Shown here: positions 42,185 through 51,176 of the stretch, piece by piece | Layout: every line of letters begins with the position of its first letter | Position numbering within the stretch: the first letter of the stretch is position 1 | Assembly: GCA_020636105.1 (NCBI GenBank) | Contig: JACJYL010000001.1 | Coordinates: 4,154,001-4,218,000 of the forward strand | Source: Lewinellaceae bacterium | GTDB taxonomy: Bacteria; Bacteroidota; Bacteroidia; Chitinophagales; Saprospiraceae | DNA: 64,000 nucleotides | Direction of reading: 5' to 3' | Made by a program: the position numbers and the translations under genes | Notes under the pieces: generated by a model | What the model was told of the DNA's origin: nothing | What the model saw: the letters and a program-made list of their open reading frames with translations, nothing else | Database searches by the model: none

Positions 42185-42215
42185 CAAAGGTACGAGTATT
42201 TCCTTAAATAGACAA
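42185..42215 (-). promoter_or_regulatory. Predicted rpmH promoter
   Basis: On the minus strand TTG (42215-42213), 20 bases, then TACCTTTG (42192-42185): a good -33/-7 pair with a leader of about 50 bases to the rpmH ATG. Confidence 0.6.
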
Positions 42216-42314
42216 TAATTAATGTTTTTTTTTAAGTTGTTGTTCATTTTCCATAATTTACTTAACCTTTGGGGTGTCTTTGGATGGGTTTATTCAATTT
42301 TTTAAATTGTTTTC

Positions 42315-43208
42315 ATGATTTCAGTGTTAATTCCGGTGTTCAATTATGATGTCAGGGAACTTGTAGAGGCCCTGAATGATCAGCTAAGTGCGCTGGGCAT
42401 AAACTATGAAATTCGCGTTTACGATGATTGTTCCTCAAATGATGCGCTTAATACCATAAATAACGCCATTTCCGGATTCCCGAATGTCGTTTTAAAAAAA
42501 CTGTCCCAAAACCGGGGATTCTGTGGCATCAGGAACCTGCTGGCTGAAGAAGCGAAATATGATCTTTTACTTTTTTTGGACAGCGATGTTGAAATTATCA
42601 ATAAAGGCTTTATTGCAAAATATCTCGATGTGCGGGATGAAAAAACCGTTTTTTGCGGGGGCATGAAATACACGGATGAACCGCCCGCTCTCCCGCTTTA
42701 TTTAAAATGGATACACGGCAAAACCAGGGAAGAAGCTGCTCCGGAAATTCGGAATAAAGCCGCACACAGAACACTTTGGGCCGGCAATTTTTTGATTCCC
42801 AAAAAAATATACCTTGCCGCCAGGTTTGACGATGGTTCGAGCCGATACGGATATAATGATACGATGTTTGGGTACAAATTGATGGTACAGGAGGTTCCCG
42901 TAGTGCATATTGACAATGCACTGCTCCATAATGGGTTGATGCCGGGACAAAAGTTTATCGACCGCAGCCTTGAGGCAGTGGAGAACTTACTCTTTTTTGA
43001 ACAACAAACGTATATACGGCCTTCCTTTTATGAATTTATCAAGGTATTCAAATATGGTCAATTTTTGAAAAGAATAAAATTGGATGGGTTGTTTTTACGC
43101 ATCTATCAAAGTAAAAAAGACCAGTGGGTCCAAAACTTATTGTCCTCTTATCCCAACCTGAGGAACCTGGATAAGCTCAAGCTGGGAAGGTTGCTGGAAC
43201 TTAAGTAG
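42315..43208 (+). CDS. Family 2 glycosyltransferase
   Basis: GT-A enzyme of 297 residues. MISVLIPVFNYDVRELVEAL is the GT2 opening, YDDCSSND the first acidic nucleotide-binding motif, and LLLFLDSDVEI the DxD motif near 80. A C-terminal helix pair (FYEFIKVFKYGQFLKRIKLDG) replaces a membrane anchor. It probably adds a sugar to a surface polysaccharide or glycolipid. It diverges from nothing and is followed, on the other strand, by a GT4-type gene. Confidence 0.86.
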   Translation: MISVLIPVFNYDVRELVEALNDQLSALGINYEIRVYDDCSSNDALNTINNAISGFPNVVLKKLSQNRGFCGIRNLLAEEAKYDLLLFLDSDVEIINKGFIAKYLDVRDEKTVFCGGMKYTDEPPALPLYLKWIHGKTREEAAPEIRNKAAHRTLWAGNFLIPKKIYLAARFDDGSSRYGYNDTMFGYKLMVQEVPVVHIDNALLHNGLMPGQKFIDRSLEAVENLLFFEQQTYIRPSFYEFIKVFKYGQFLKRIKLDGLFLRIYQSKKDQWVQNLLSSYPNLRNLDKLKLGRLLELK

Positions 43209-43362
43209 TTCACGAAATTAAGCATAATAATAATATGGTGATCTTTTACACTGACTCATCGTTACTCAAATCCTTACGTAGCTTTGGCTATGTGCGGTTT
43301 TCGCGTCTCGATTCAGCGTAAAATATCTACCATCTTATTGGTAACCCAATTCCGCGAACTGC

Positions 43363-44472
43363 TTAAGGCTTTTTGATTTGAGCATAAAAGTCCAAAAGTC
43401 GTTGTTTCTCCTTTTCCCAGTTTAATTCTTTTTTGGCGATCCGGGTGTTTTTTACCATCTGTTGATAAACAGATGGGGTTTCCAGCTGCTGAACCAGTTG
43501 GGTGAATCTTTTTTCTTCAAAGGAAGGTAAAAGAGCAGCACATTGGTATTGATCGTTCAGGGAACGGTATTCCGGAAAATCCATACAAATTTGAGGAATC
43601 TCCGCCTGGATGTAATCGAAGAATTTATTGGCAAGAGAATAGTAATAACTCAACCCCGTATTTTCAATGAGATTCAATCCGGCCCAGGCATTTTCAGTGA
43701 TGGAGGCCAGGGCTTCCGGCCGTACGAATCCCAAAAATTCAACTTTGTCTTCAATTTCGAGTTGCCTGACCATGGTTTCAAGCTTTTCCTTCAGGGGGCC
43801 ATCTCCGGCAATTTTGAGTGGGACGCCGATATCGGGCATGCAGCCAATCAAAAATTCCAGTCCGCGGCCTTTATTTAAAATGCCCTGGTAAAGCATATAC
43901 TTTTCCCGGGGTGGTTTTGGGGGGATTTCCTGGGGCAGCGGTACGTTTCTCACCACCTCAAAATGGGTGCCGTATTCCTTTTCGAAAATACCGGCAATGG
44001 ATTGATTGACGGTGTAGGCATATTTTATGTTGGGAACGACGAAACCTTCCACCATTTTCCAAATCTTTTTTTCAAAGGTGCGGCCGTGAAGGGAAGAGGT
44101 TTCCGTAAAATATTCATGGGCATCGTACACGAAAGTTTTTCCCCGGATTTTAGCCACCAGCCATGCAGGCAGTATGGTGTCCAGGTCAATGCCGCAGATA
44201 ATGTCCGTCTTGTGAAAAAGCAGGTAGAAAAAGAGCCTGAGGTTGAATTCCAGGTAAAAGAATTTTCCTTTGTCGAAAAAACAGTTTAGCCGCTTTTGTG
44301 ACCATGAACCTTTCCCTGGAATGGAGATATTATTCAGGGGTTTTGAGTTTTTCCTTTTGCGGCCGATCAGTTTTACCTCATAACCGGCTTCCGCCAGGGT
44401 GCTGCAGATGCGTTGCATGCGCTGGTCGTAGTTCAGGTCATTGGTTACGGTAAAAAGGATCTTTGTGTTCAA
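43363..44472 (-). CDS. Family 4-like (GT-B) glycosyltransferase
   Basis: A 369-residue GT-B enzyme. N-terminal ILFTVTNDLNYDQRMQRICSTLAEAGYEVKLIGR is typical of the acceptor domain; C-terminal LYQGILNKGRGLEFLIGCMPDIGVPLKIAGDGPLKEKL and VEFLGFVRPEALASITENAWAGLNLIENTGLSYYYSLANKFFDYIQAEIP hold the nucleotide-sugar site, including the Glu-containing loop. It starts 3 bases after dapB ends on the same strand, so it is probably the last gene of the dap transcript although the pathways are unrelated. Confidence 0.87.
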   Translation of the reverse strand: MNTKILFTVTNDLNYDQRMQRICSTLAEAGYEVKLIGRKRKNSKPLNNISIPGKGSWSQKRLNCFFDKGKFFYLEFNLRLFFYLLFHKTDIICGIDLDTILPAWLVAKIRGKTFVYDAHEYFTETSSLHGRTFEKKIWKMVEGFVVPNIKYAYTVNQSIAGIFEKEYGTHFEVVRNVPLPQEIPPKPPREKYMLYQGILNKGRGLEFLIGCMPDIGVPLKIAGDGPLKEKLETMVRQLEIEDKVEFLGFVRPEALASITENAWAGLNLIENTGLSYYYSLANKFFDYIQAEIPQICMDFPEYRSLNDQYQCAALLPSFEEKRFTQLVQQLETPSVYQQMVKNTRIAKKELNWEKEKQRLLDFYAQIKKP

Positions 44473-44475
44473 TGA

Positions 44476-45195
44476 TTACAAATTTAAAACATCCGACATG
44501 GTAAAAACGCCTTTTTTGGCGGCAATGAATTCTGCGGCCAATACGGCACCCAGGGCAAAGCCGTCCCGGTTTTTGGCAGTATGCACCAATTTGATCTCGT
44601 CAAAATCGGAGTCCCAGGTTATTTCATGGGTGCCGGGGATTTCATCCTCCCGGAAACTCTGTATGGGCAGCACATGATCTTCCACCATGTCCGAAGTTTC
44701 CTCCCAGGATTTTATTTTATGATTGTGTTCAATGATCTGTTCCGCCAGGGTAATGGCCGTTCCGCTGGGGTGATCCTTTTTATGGAGGTGGTGGGTTTCC
44801 TTCATAGAGGGCCTGTACTCATCTGTTGTGTTCAGTTTTGCGGCCAGTATTTTATTGATGTGGAAGAAAATGTTCATGCCCAGGCTGAAATTGGAGGCAT
44901 GCAGTAAGGTCCCGTTTAGGTCGATGCATTTGTTTTTAACTTCTTCCCATTCTTCGTTCCATCCGGTCGTTCCACTGGCAACGGGCAGGCCTGCCTTCAG
45001 GCACGAGTTGATATTTTGTGGAGCATAAACGGCCAGGGTAAATTCAATGGCGACATCAGCCTCTTGGGGATGGCTTAAAATATTGGTCAGCGCATCCAGG
45101 GCATTAACGGTCCAGGCAATTTGATGTCCTCGTTCTACAGCGATTTTCTCTACTGCCTTGCCCATTTTCCCGTATCCTATTATTCCGATTTTCAT
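44476..45195 (-). CDS. dapB: 4-hydroxy-tetrahydrodipicolinate reductase
   Basis: NAD(P)H-dependent second step of the diaminopimelate/lysine pathway after aspartate semialdehyde. It has 239 residues with Rossmann motif IGIIGYGKMGKAVE and catalytic HHLHKKDHPSGTA near 135-150 (the His-His and Lys pair), preceded by SNFSLGMNIF. Third gene of dapA-dapD-dapB on the minus strand. Confidence 0.95.
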   Translation of the reverse strand: MKIGIIGYGKMGKAVEKIAVERGHQIAWTVNALDALTNILSHPQEADVAIEFTLAVYAPQNINSCLKAGLPVASGTTGWNEEWEEVKNKCIDLNGTLLHASNFSLGMNIFFHINKILAAKLNTTDEYRPSMKETHHLHKKDHPSGTAITLAEQIIEHNHKIKSWEETSDMVEDHVLPIQSFREDEIPGTHEITWDSDFDEIKLVHTAKNRDGFALGAVLAAEFIAAKKGVFTMSDVLNL

Positions 45196-45240
45196 GGATT
45201 TGATTTTTTGTTTAATACATGTTTTGAATCACCCCCTCGT

Positions 45241-46056
45241 TTATACAGCCACATAATAGGTTCTCAGGGCCTCATTGAGAGAGGTCTTTTGGTCGGTAGA
45301 GGCTTTGCGTTTTCCGATGATCAGGCTACAGGGAACCTGATAACTGCCTGCGGCGAATGTTTTGGTGTAGGAACCGGGAATAACCACTGATCTGGCAGGT
45401 ACTCTTCCTTTGTATTCGATGGGTTCGTCACCGGTGACGTCAATGATTTTAGTACTTTGCGTAAGAACTACATTGGCTCCGAGTACGGCTTCCTTTTCTA
45501 CATGAACGCCTTCGACGACAATACACCTGGAGCCTATAAAGCAACCGTCCTCAATGATGACGGGACTGGCCTGAACCGGTTCCAAAACGCCACCGATCCC
45601 CACCCCTCCGCTAAGGTGGACATTTTTGCCAATCTGGGCACAAGAGCCTACCGTAGCCCAGGTATCCACCATGGTTCCGGAATCGACATAAGCTCCGATG
45701 TTGACATAGGAAGGCATCATGATCACTCCCGGGGCGAGATAAGCGCCATGACGGCAAATGCCGTGGGGCACTACCCTTACCTCTTTGGCTTTGTAATCTG
45801 TTTTTAAGGGTATTTTATCATGAAACTGGAAAGGACCTACGTTGATCTCTTCCATTTTTTGAATGGGAAAATACAGGATAACCGCCTTTTTTATCCAATC
45901 ATTGACCTTCCATCCGTCGGCAGTGGGTGTTGCCACGCGAATTTCACCACCATCCAGTAGGTCGATGACTTTTCGGATGGCCTCCTGGCTTTCGGGAAGT
46001 TGCAAGAGGTCGCGATCATTCCAGATTTTTTCAATTGTATTGGCTAAAGAGTGCAT
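45241..46056 (-). CDS. dapD: Tetrahydrodipicolinate N-succinyltransferase
   Basis: Succinylates tetrahydrodipicolinate, so the organism uses the succinylase branch to diaminopimelate. It has 271 residues: an N-terminal helical part (IEKIWNDRDLLQLPESQEAIRKVIDLLD) and a left-handed beta-helix with hexapeptide repeats (about 105-230, VIMMPSYVNIGAYVDSGTMVDTWATVGSCAQIGKNVHLSGGVGIGGVLEP). It sits between dapA and dapB, 14 bases after dapA. Confidence 0.95.
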   Translation of the reverse strand: MHSLANTIEKIWNDRDLLQLPESQEAIRKVIDLLDGGEIRVATPTADGWKVNDWIKKAVILYFPIQKMEEINVGPFQFHDKIPLKTDYKAKEVRVVPHGICRHGAYLAPGVIMMPSYVNIGAYVDSGTMVDTWATVGSCAQIGKNVHLSGGVGIGGVLEPVQASPVIIEDGCFIGSRCIVVEGVHVEKEAVLGANVVLTQSTKIIDVTGDEPIEYKGRVPARSVVIPGSYTKTFAAGSYQVPCSLIIGKRKASTDQKTSLNEALRTYYVAV

Positions 46057-46070
46057 GATTTTTTTTTGTT

Positions 46071-46964
46071 TTAGAGGTTCAGATTTTTCAATTCTTTTTT
46101 TAATAATTCCCGGTTCGCCTCACTGCTCATAGGGCACATCGGCAACCTGAATATTTCCAGGATTTTTCCCATTTCAAAGAGGGCCGTTTTGATTGGGATG
46201 GGATTGGTCTCGATCATGGAAAGTTGCATGAGGCGGTATAACTTTTGATGTATTTTTTTGGCTTTCGCCCAATCGTTATTCAGGCAGGCATGAACCATTT
46301 CCCGGAATTCGGCCGGAACGATATTGGCAATTACGGAAACCACTCCTTCCGCTCCGCAGGCCATGATGGGCAGGGTTAATGCGTCGTCTCCCGAGTAAAC
46401 GAGAAACCCTTTTGGCCGGTGGATGAGTATTTCATTGACCTGGTCGAGATTGCCCGAGGCTTCTTTTACGGCCACGATGTTTTCAAAATCATTGGCCAGT
46501 CGAAGGGTGAGCCTGGAGGTCATATTGACAGCCGTTCTTCCCGGAACATTGTATAAGATGATCGGCAGGTCCACGGATTTGGCAATAGCCTCAAAATGGC
46601 GATACAATCCTTCTTCTGTCGGTTTGTTGTAATACGGGCTGGAGATCAATAAAGCATCCACCCCGCATTTTTGTGCCTGGACGGATCTTATCACACAATG
46701 ATGGGTATCATTGGTACCGGTGCCAGCAATTACGGCAATTTTACCTTGCGCTTTTTCGACCGCAAAAGAAAAGATGGCTTCAAATTCTTCATCTGTGAAA
46801 GCCGGAGATTCCCCGGTCGTTCCACAAAAAACGATGCCATCTGTACCAGCCTTAATGTGGTCGTTGATCAAATTTTCAAAAGCATCGAAGTCAATGGCTC
46901 CATTTTCGAGAAAAGGGGTGACGATGGCCACAATGGATCCTTTTAGTTGGAATGTATTCTGCAT
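46071..46964 (-). CDS. dapA: 4-hydroxy-tetrahydrodipicolinate synthase
   Basis: Condenses pyruvate with aspartate semialdehyde, the committed step to diaminopimelate and lysine. TIM barrel of 297 residues from the ATG at 46964 (MQNTFQLKGSIVAIVTPF); upstream in-frame starts at 46976 and 46994 are possible. Motifs: CGTTGESPAF near 47, Tyr in ILYNVPGRTAVNMT near 135 and the Schiff-base Lys in VAVKEASGNL near 164. First gene of the dap operon. Confidence 0.95.
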   Translation of the reverse strand: MQNTFQLKGSIVAIVTPFLENGAIDFDAFENLINDHIKAGTDGIVFCGTTGESPAFTDEEFEAIFSFAVEKAQGKIAVIAGTGTNDTHHCVIRSVQAQKCGVDALLISSPYYNKPTEEGLYRHFEAIAKSVDLPIILYNVPGRTAVNMTSRLTLRLANDFENIVAVKEASGNLDQVNEILIHRPKGFLVYSGDDALTLPIMACGAEGVVSVIANIVPAEFREMVHACLNNDWAKAKKIHQKLYRLMQLSMIETNPIPIKTALFEMGKILEIFRLPMCPMSSEANRELLKKELKNLNL

Positions 46965-47047
46965 TTTTTTCAGCATGTTGAGAAAAATTACCACAATGAC
47001 TGACGCTACTTGTGGCGGGAAAATTAAATTCGGTGCAAAGTTGGGGA

Positions 47048-49069
47048 TTATTTTTTTCTCAACTGTTGTTTTAAGGCAAAAAGCTCGTCCCTAAACTGGG
47101 CAGCGGTGATGAAATCGAGATCTTTGGCCGCTTTTTTCATCTTTTGCTCGGTCTGCCCGATCATTTTTTCGAGTTGTTCCCGGGTCATGTAAGCCACCAG
47201 TGGGTCTGCCGCAAGACTTGGTTGCTCGGGTTCGAGGTAGGCAGCTTCCCTGTTTCCGCGAATGTCGAGGATTGATTTTTGATTGAGGATTTCTTCCCGG
47301 CTTTTGTAAACTGTAGTTGGCGTGACACCATGTTTCTCATTGTATTCCATCTGGATCGCCCTTCGTCTGTTCGTTTCCTCTATGGTTACCTGCATGGAAT
47401 TGGTGAGCTTATCTGCGTAAAAAATCACGAGTCCGCCTGAATTTCTCGCCGCGCGACCGGCGGTTTGGGTCAGGGATCGGGCGTTCCTTAAAAAGCCCTC
47501 TTTATCAGCATCCAGAATCGCCACCAGGGAAACTTCCGGGAGGTCGAGTCCTTCTCTGAGCAGGTTGACCCCCACCAGGACATCAAAAGTACCCAGGCGG
47601 AGATTACGAAGTATTTCGACCCGCTCCATGGTATCCACTTCCGAGTGAATGTATCGAACCTTTATATCGAATTTTTCGAGATATTTGGTCAATTCCTCAG
47701 ACATTCTTTTGGTCAGAGTGGTGACCAGCACCCGTTCTTTTCTTTTTATCCTTTCGGCAATTTCATCCATGAGGTCATCCACCTGGTTGATGCTGGGCCT
47801 CACCTCAATTTTAGGGTCAAGCAGTCCCGTCGGACGAATGATTTGTTCCACAAAGAGTCCGCCGGTTTGTTCCAGCTCGTAATCGCTGGGCGTAGCGCTG
47901 GTGTAAATGACCTGGTTCACGATGCTTTCAAATTCCACAAAATCCAGCGGCCGGTTGTCCATGGCCGAAGGCAGCCGGAAGCCGAAATTGACGAGGTTGA
48001 GTTTCCTGGACCGGTCTCCTCCAAACATGCCGCGTATTTGAGGAAGGGTGGCGTGACTTTCATCAATGAACATCAGAAAATCTTCGGGAAAGTAATCGAG
48101 GAGGCAGAAGGGACGGGTGCCCTCTTTTCTACCATCAAAAAAGCGGGAGTAGTTTTCCACGCCATTGCAATAGCCCAGTTCCCGGATCATCTCAAGGTCG
48201 AAGGTAGTGCGTTCCCGGATGCGTTTGGCTTCCAGCAGGCGGCCCTCTCTTTCAAAATATTTTTCCTGGGCATACAATTCGTCTTCTATTTCCCGGATGA
48301 TCTGGTTCATGCGATCCCGCGGGGCGATATAGAGGTTGGCCGGAAAAATGGCCACATTGTCCATCTCATGGATACGTTTGCCCGATTCGACCTCAATCAT
48401 TTCGATGTTTTCGATCTCATCTCCAAAAAAGGTGATGCGGTACCCGTAATCGACGTAAGGCAGATTGATCGAAACGGCATCTCCCCGAACGCGAAAAGTG
48501 GCTCTTTTGAAATCAATTTCGGTTCGGGAATAAAGTGCCTGGACCAGTTGATGTAAAAAGTGTCGCTGGCCTATGGTTTGACCCTTTTCAAGCCTGATGA
48601 TCCCTGTTTTATAATCTTCAGGGTTTCCCATACCGTAAATGCAGGAAACCGAAGCAACGATAATGATATCTCTTCGACCTGATAAAAGAGAAGCGGTTGC
48701 CCGGAGTCGGAGTTTATCGACCTCCTCATTGATCTGAAGATCTTTCTCAATGTACATGTCGGAGGAAGAAATGTAGGCTTCCGGTTGGTAATAATCGTAA
48801 TAGGAAACAAAGTACTCCACGGCATTTTCCGGAAAAAATTCGCGGAACTCTCCAAAAAGCTGGGCCGTCAGGGTTTTATTGTGGGTCAGGATGAGGGTAG
48901 GTTTTTGCAGTTGCGCGATCACATTGGCCATGGTAAAAGTCTTTCCTGATCCGGTGACTCCGAGTAATACCTGGTGGCGCTCCCCGGCCTTAACGGCATT
49001 GACAAGTTGCTGAATGGCCTCCGGCTGATCCCCGGTAGGCTTGAATGGAGAAATGAGTTTGAATTTCAC
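47048..49069 (-). CDS. uvrB: Excinuclease ABC subunit B
   Basis: Damage-verifying helicase-like subunit of nucleotide excision repair. It has 673 residues: Walker A GVTGSGKTFT near 39, beta-hairpin region VSYYDYYQPEAYI near 90, Walker B FIDESHATLPQIRGM near 337, helicase motifs VTTLTKRMSEELTKYL and GVNLLREGLDLPEVSLVAILDADKEGFLR with TQTAGRAARN, and a C-terminal UVR domain (LEKMIGQTEQKMKKAAKDLDFITAAQFRDEL) that contacts UvrC. Starts with GTG at 49069. Confidence 0.97.
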   Translation of the reverse strand: MKFKLISPFKPTGDQPEAIQQLVNAVKAGERHQVLLGVTGSGKTFTMANVIAQLQKPTLILTHNKTLTAQLFGEFREFFPENAVEYFVSYYDYYQPEAYISSSDMYIEKDLQINEEVDKLRLRATASLLSGRRDIIIVASVSCIYGMGNPEDYKTGIIRLEKGQTIGQRHFLHQLVQALYSRTEIDFKRATFRVRGDAVSINLPYVDYGYRITFFGDEIENIEMIEVESGKRIHEMDNVAIFPANLYIAPRDRMNQIIREIEDELYAQEKYFEREGRLLEAKRIRERTTFDLEMIRELGYCNGVENYSRFFDGRKEGTRPFCLLDYFPEDFLMFIDESHATLPQIRGMFGGDRSRKLNLVNFGFRLPSAMDNRPLDFVEFESIVNQVIYTSATPSDYELEQTGGLFVEQIIRPTGLLDPKIEVRPSINQVDDLMDEIAERIKRKERVLVTTLTKRMSEELTKYLEKFDIKVRYIHSEVDTMERVEILRNLRLGTFDVLVGVNLLREGLDLPEVSLVAILDADKEGFLRNARSLTQTAGRAARNSGGLVIFYADKLTNSMQVTIEETNRRRAIQMEYNEKHGVTPTTVYKSREEILNQKSILDIRGNREAAYLEPEQPSLAADPLVAYMTREQLEKMIGQTEQKMKKAAKDLDFITAAQFRDELFALKQQLRKK

Positions 49070-49093
49070 GGAAAGTAATTATTAGTTTTAATA

Positions 49094-49123
49094 CAAAGAT
49101 AAGGTATTAAAATTTAAAACAAA
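49094..49123 (-). promoter_or_regulatory. Predicted uvrB promoter
   Basis: On the minus strand TTTG (49123-49120), 18 bases, then TATCTTTG (49101-49094). A near-consensus Bacteroidota promoter, 24 bases from the GTG start. No LexA-like box was recognised. Confidence 0.68.
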
Positions 49124-49245
49124 TAATTGTATTTATGTAAATTAATTAAATTTTTTGTTTTTTAGTTGATATTTAATAAATTTGAATCATAATCTTTGTT
49201 ATTACTCAAAATTAATGACAAATTGTAAAACCTTAAAGCGGGATT

Positions 49246-49584
49246 ATGTCCCAAAAACATAGAGGGAGAATTCAGGCTCAGGGAAATGGTTTGGAGTTGT
49301 CTGAATCCTGGTCTCAAGATGAACCTTTAACTAAGGAAAAAGGTTTAGATTTATTAGAAAGGTTAAAGTTGAGATTGAATAAGAAATTTTTTTTAGAAAG
49401 GGAAGAGCAATTTGAGGATGCAAAAAGATATATTGAAAATATAGATGGGGGAATTGATGCAATTAAAAAGAAAACATTTAGAAATCGAAAAACGAAAGAT
49501 TCCAGAATAGACATTGAGGTTTTAGAAGGAACCGCTTTCATAACAATACTCCTGATTTTTTTGATCTATTATTTTTTACAATAA
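49246..49584 (+). CDS. Hypothetical tail-anchored small membrane protein
   Basis: Not recognised. The 112-residue protein is charged and helical (LTKEKGLDLLERLKLRLNKKFFLEREEQFEDAKRYIENI), ending in a single hydrophobic segment (about 94-111, AFITILLIFLIYYFL) with no residues after it, so it is probably C-terminally anchored with the bulk in the cytoplasm. It is followed 14 bases later by another unknown gene and then the AlkD-like gene; the three probably form one operon. Confidence 0.65.
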   Translation: MSQKHRGRIQAQGNGLELSESWSQDEPLTKEKGLDLLERLKLRLNKKFFLEREEQFEDAKRYIENIDGGIDAIKKKTFRNRKTKDSRIDIEVLEGTAFITILLIFLIYYFLQ

Positions 49585-49598
49585 GAGAACTGATTTTC

Positions 49599-50045
49599 AT
49601 GACAACTATTTTATATGCTGAATTTTTAAAAGATAAGCGGCAATACAATTTTGCCCAGGCTTTCTGGAAACGTCTTTTTGACCGTTTTTCGGAAAAATAT
49701 AATTTAAAATTTTCAGGATATATTAATGAATATCAATCTAGCGGAAAGAAAGAATATGATGGGAATCCCATATTTAGTGCAATTTTCCTGAAAATGAACC
49801 GGGCAGTAAGAATAATTCAAGGACCACCTGAAAACGATGAAATTGATATATCTGCCTGGGTTGATGAGATAACACTGAAAGAGGGAATGCCTCCAGCCAA
49901 AGAATTGGTAATAGATTTGGTTTTGTCTAAAGAATCAAAATCAATAGCTTCGAATTTGATTGAATTGTGGTTGGCAGATCAATTAGATCCCCAATTAATA
50001 GATAGTTATTTGTCTGAAGAGTCTCTTGAATCAATTCCTGATTAA
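49599..50045 (+). CDS. Hypothetical protein
   Basis: Not recognised. A 148-residue soluble, acidic protein (FLKDKRQYNFAQAFWKRLFDRFSEKYNLKFSGYINEYQ ... ELVIDLVLSKESKSIASNLIELWLADQ). It lies 14 bases after the tail-anchored gene and 11 bases before the AlkD-like gene. Tight spacing suggests co-transcription. AT-richer than the following gene. Confidence 0.65.
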   Translation: MTTILYAEFLKDKRQYNFAQAFWKRLFDRFSEKYNLKFSGYINEYQSSGKKEYDGNPIFSAIFLKMNRAVRIIQGPPENDEIDISAWVDEITLKEGMPPAKELVIDLVLSKESKSIASNLIELWLADQLDPQLIDSYLSEESLESIPD

Positions 50046-50056
50046 GCATTGACTCA

Positions 50057-51166
50057 ATGAGTACCCAATTAAAAGATCTCTACTCTCCGGAATTTTACCA
50101 AAGGCTGTCTGCCACCCTGGAAAGTTTACTTCCCGATTTTGAAACCGAAGCATTTCTGCAGTTGATTTTTGACGCGGAATGGAAAAACCGGGAACTGAAG
50201 GATCGTATGTGGCATACGAGTAGGGTACTCCATCAATTTTTTCCTGCTGATTTTGGGGAAGCCGCCCAGGTCATCATTCAATTGGTCAATAAACTTATTG
50301 CAGAGGGATTTACTCATGCCTCCCTGGAGTTCATGTTCCTGCCCGATTATGTGGAGCGTTTTGGGTTGGAACATTTTAATAGTTCGATCCGGGTTTTTGA
50401 GCATATTACCGCTTTTTCCAGTTGTGAATTTGCCGTAAGGCCCTTCATTGTGAAATATCCCGACAAGATGATCGATCAAATGATCGAGTGGACAGGCCAT
50501 GCTGATGAACACGTGCGTCGCCTGGCCAGTGAAGGTTCCAGACCCCGTTTGCCCTGGGCCATGGCCCTTCCCGAATTTAAAAAGAACCCGGAACCGATTC
50601 TTCCTCTCCTTGAAAATCTAAAACACGACCCTTCCGAGTATGTCCGCCGCAGCGTGGCCAATAATTTAAATGATATTTCAAAAGATAACCCGGAGGTAAC
50701 TCTGGCCCTTGCCGGTAAATGGATCGGTACCAAACAGGAAACGGATCGGTTGGTCAAGCACGCCTGCCGCACCCTGTTGAAAAAAGGAGACCCTGAAGCG
50801 CTCCGGCTTTTTAAATACGGTGATCCGGGCCAACTCGAAGTAAATAATTTTCTGATCCTTACTCCTGAAGTGAAAATGGGTGGAGCCCTTCAGTTTTCTT
50901 TTGAATTGAGTAACCCCGGAAAATCGACTCAAAAGGTAAGAATTGAATACGGGCTTTATTATCTCAAAGCCAATGGTTCGCTATCGGGAAAAGTTTTTAA
51001 AATATCAGAAAAAATTATGGATCCGGGAAGCGTTTTTCAGTGCAACCGAAAGCAACATTTTAGCATAATTACTACACGGAGATATTACCCTGGTCGACAC
51101 GAGCTATCGGTCATCATCAATGGGAAAGAGAAGGTCAGGGAATCATTTGTATTGCTCGGAGATTGA
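50057..51166 (+). CDS. DNA alkylation repair (AlkD-like HEAT) protein
   Basis: ALK/HEAT-repeat protein of 369 residues. The helical repeats run from about 20 to 240; EWTGHADEHVRRLASEGSRPRLPWA near 155 and LKHDPSEYVRRSVANNLNDISKDNPEV near 195 are hallmarks of the AlkD-related DUF4259-like branch that recognises alkylated bases or DNA backbone. The C-terminal 100 residues form an Ig-like domain (KVRIEYGLYYLKANGSLSGKVFKISEK). Glycosylase activity is an inference from the family. Confidence 0.82.
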   Translation: MSTQLKDLYSPEFYQRLSATLESLLPDFETEAFLQLIFDAEWKNRELKDRMWHTSRVLHQFFPADFGEAAQVIIQLVNKLIAEGFTHASLEFMFLPDYVERFGLEHFNSSIRVFEHITAFSSCEFAVRPFIVKYPDKMIDQMIEWTGHADEHVRRLASEGSRPRLPWAMALPEFKKNPEPILPLLENLKHDPSEYVRRSVANNLNDISKDNPEVTLALAGKWIGTKQETDRLVKHACRTLLKKGDPEALRLFKYGDPGQLEVNNFLILTPEVKMGGALQFSFELSNPGKSTQKVRIEYGLYYLKANGSLSGKVFKISEKIMDPGSVFQCNRKQHFSIITTRRYYPGRHELSVIINGKEKVRESFVLLGD

Positions 51167-51176
51167 ATATGGGGAA

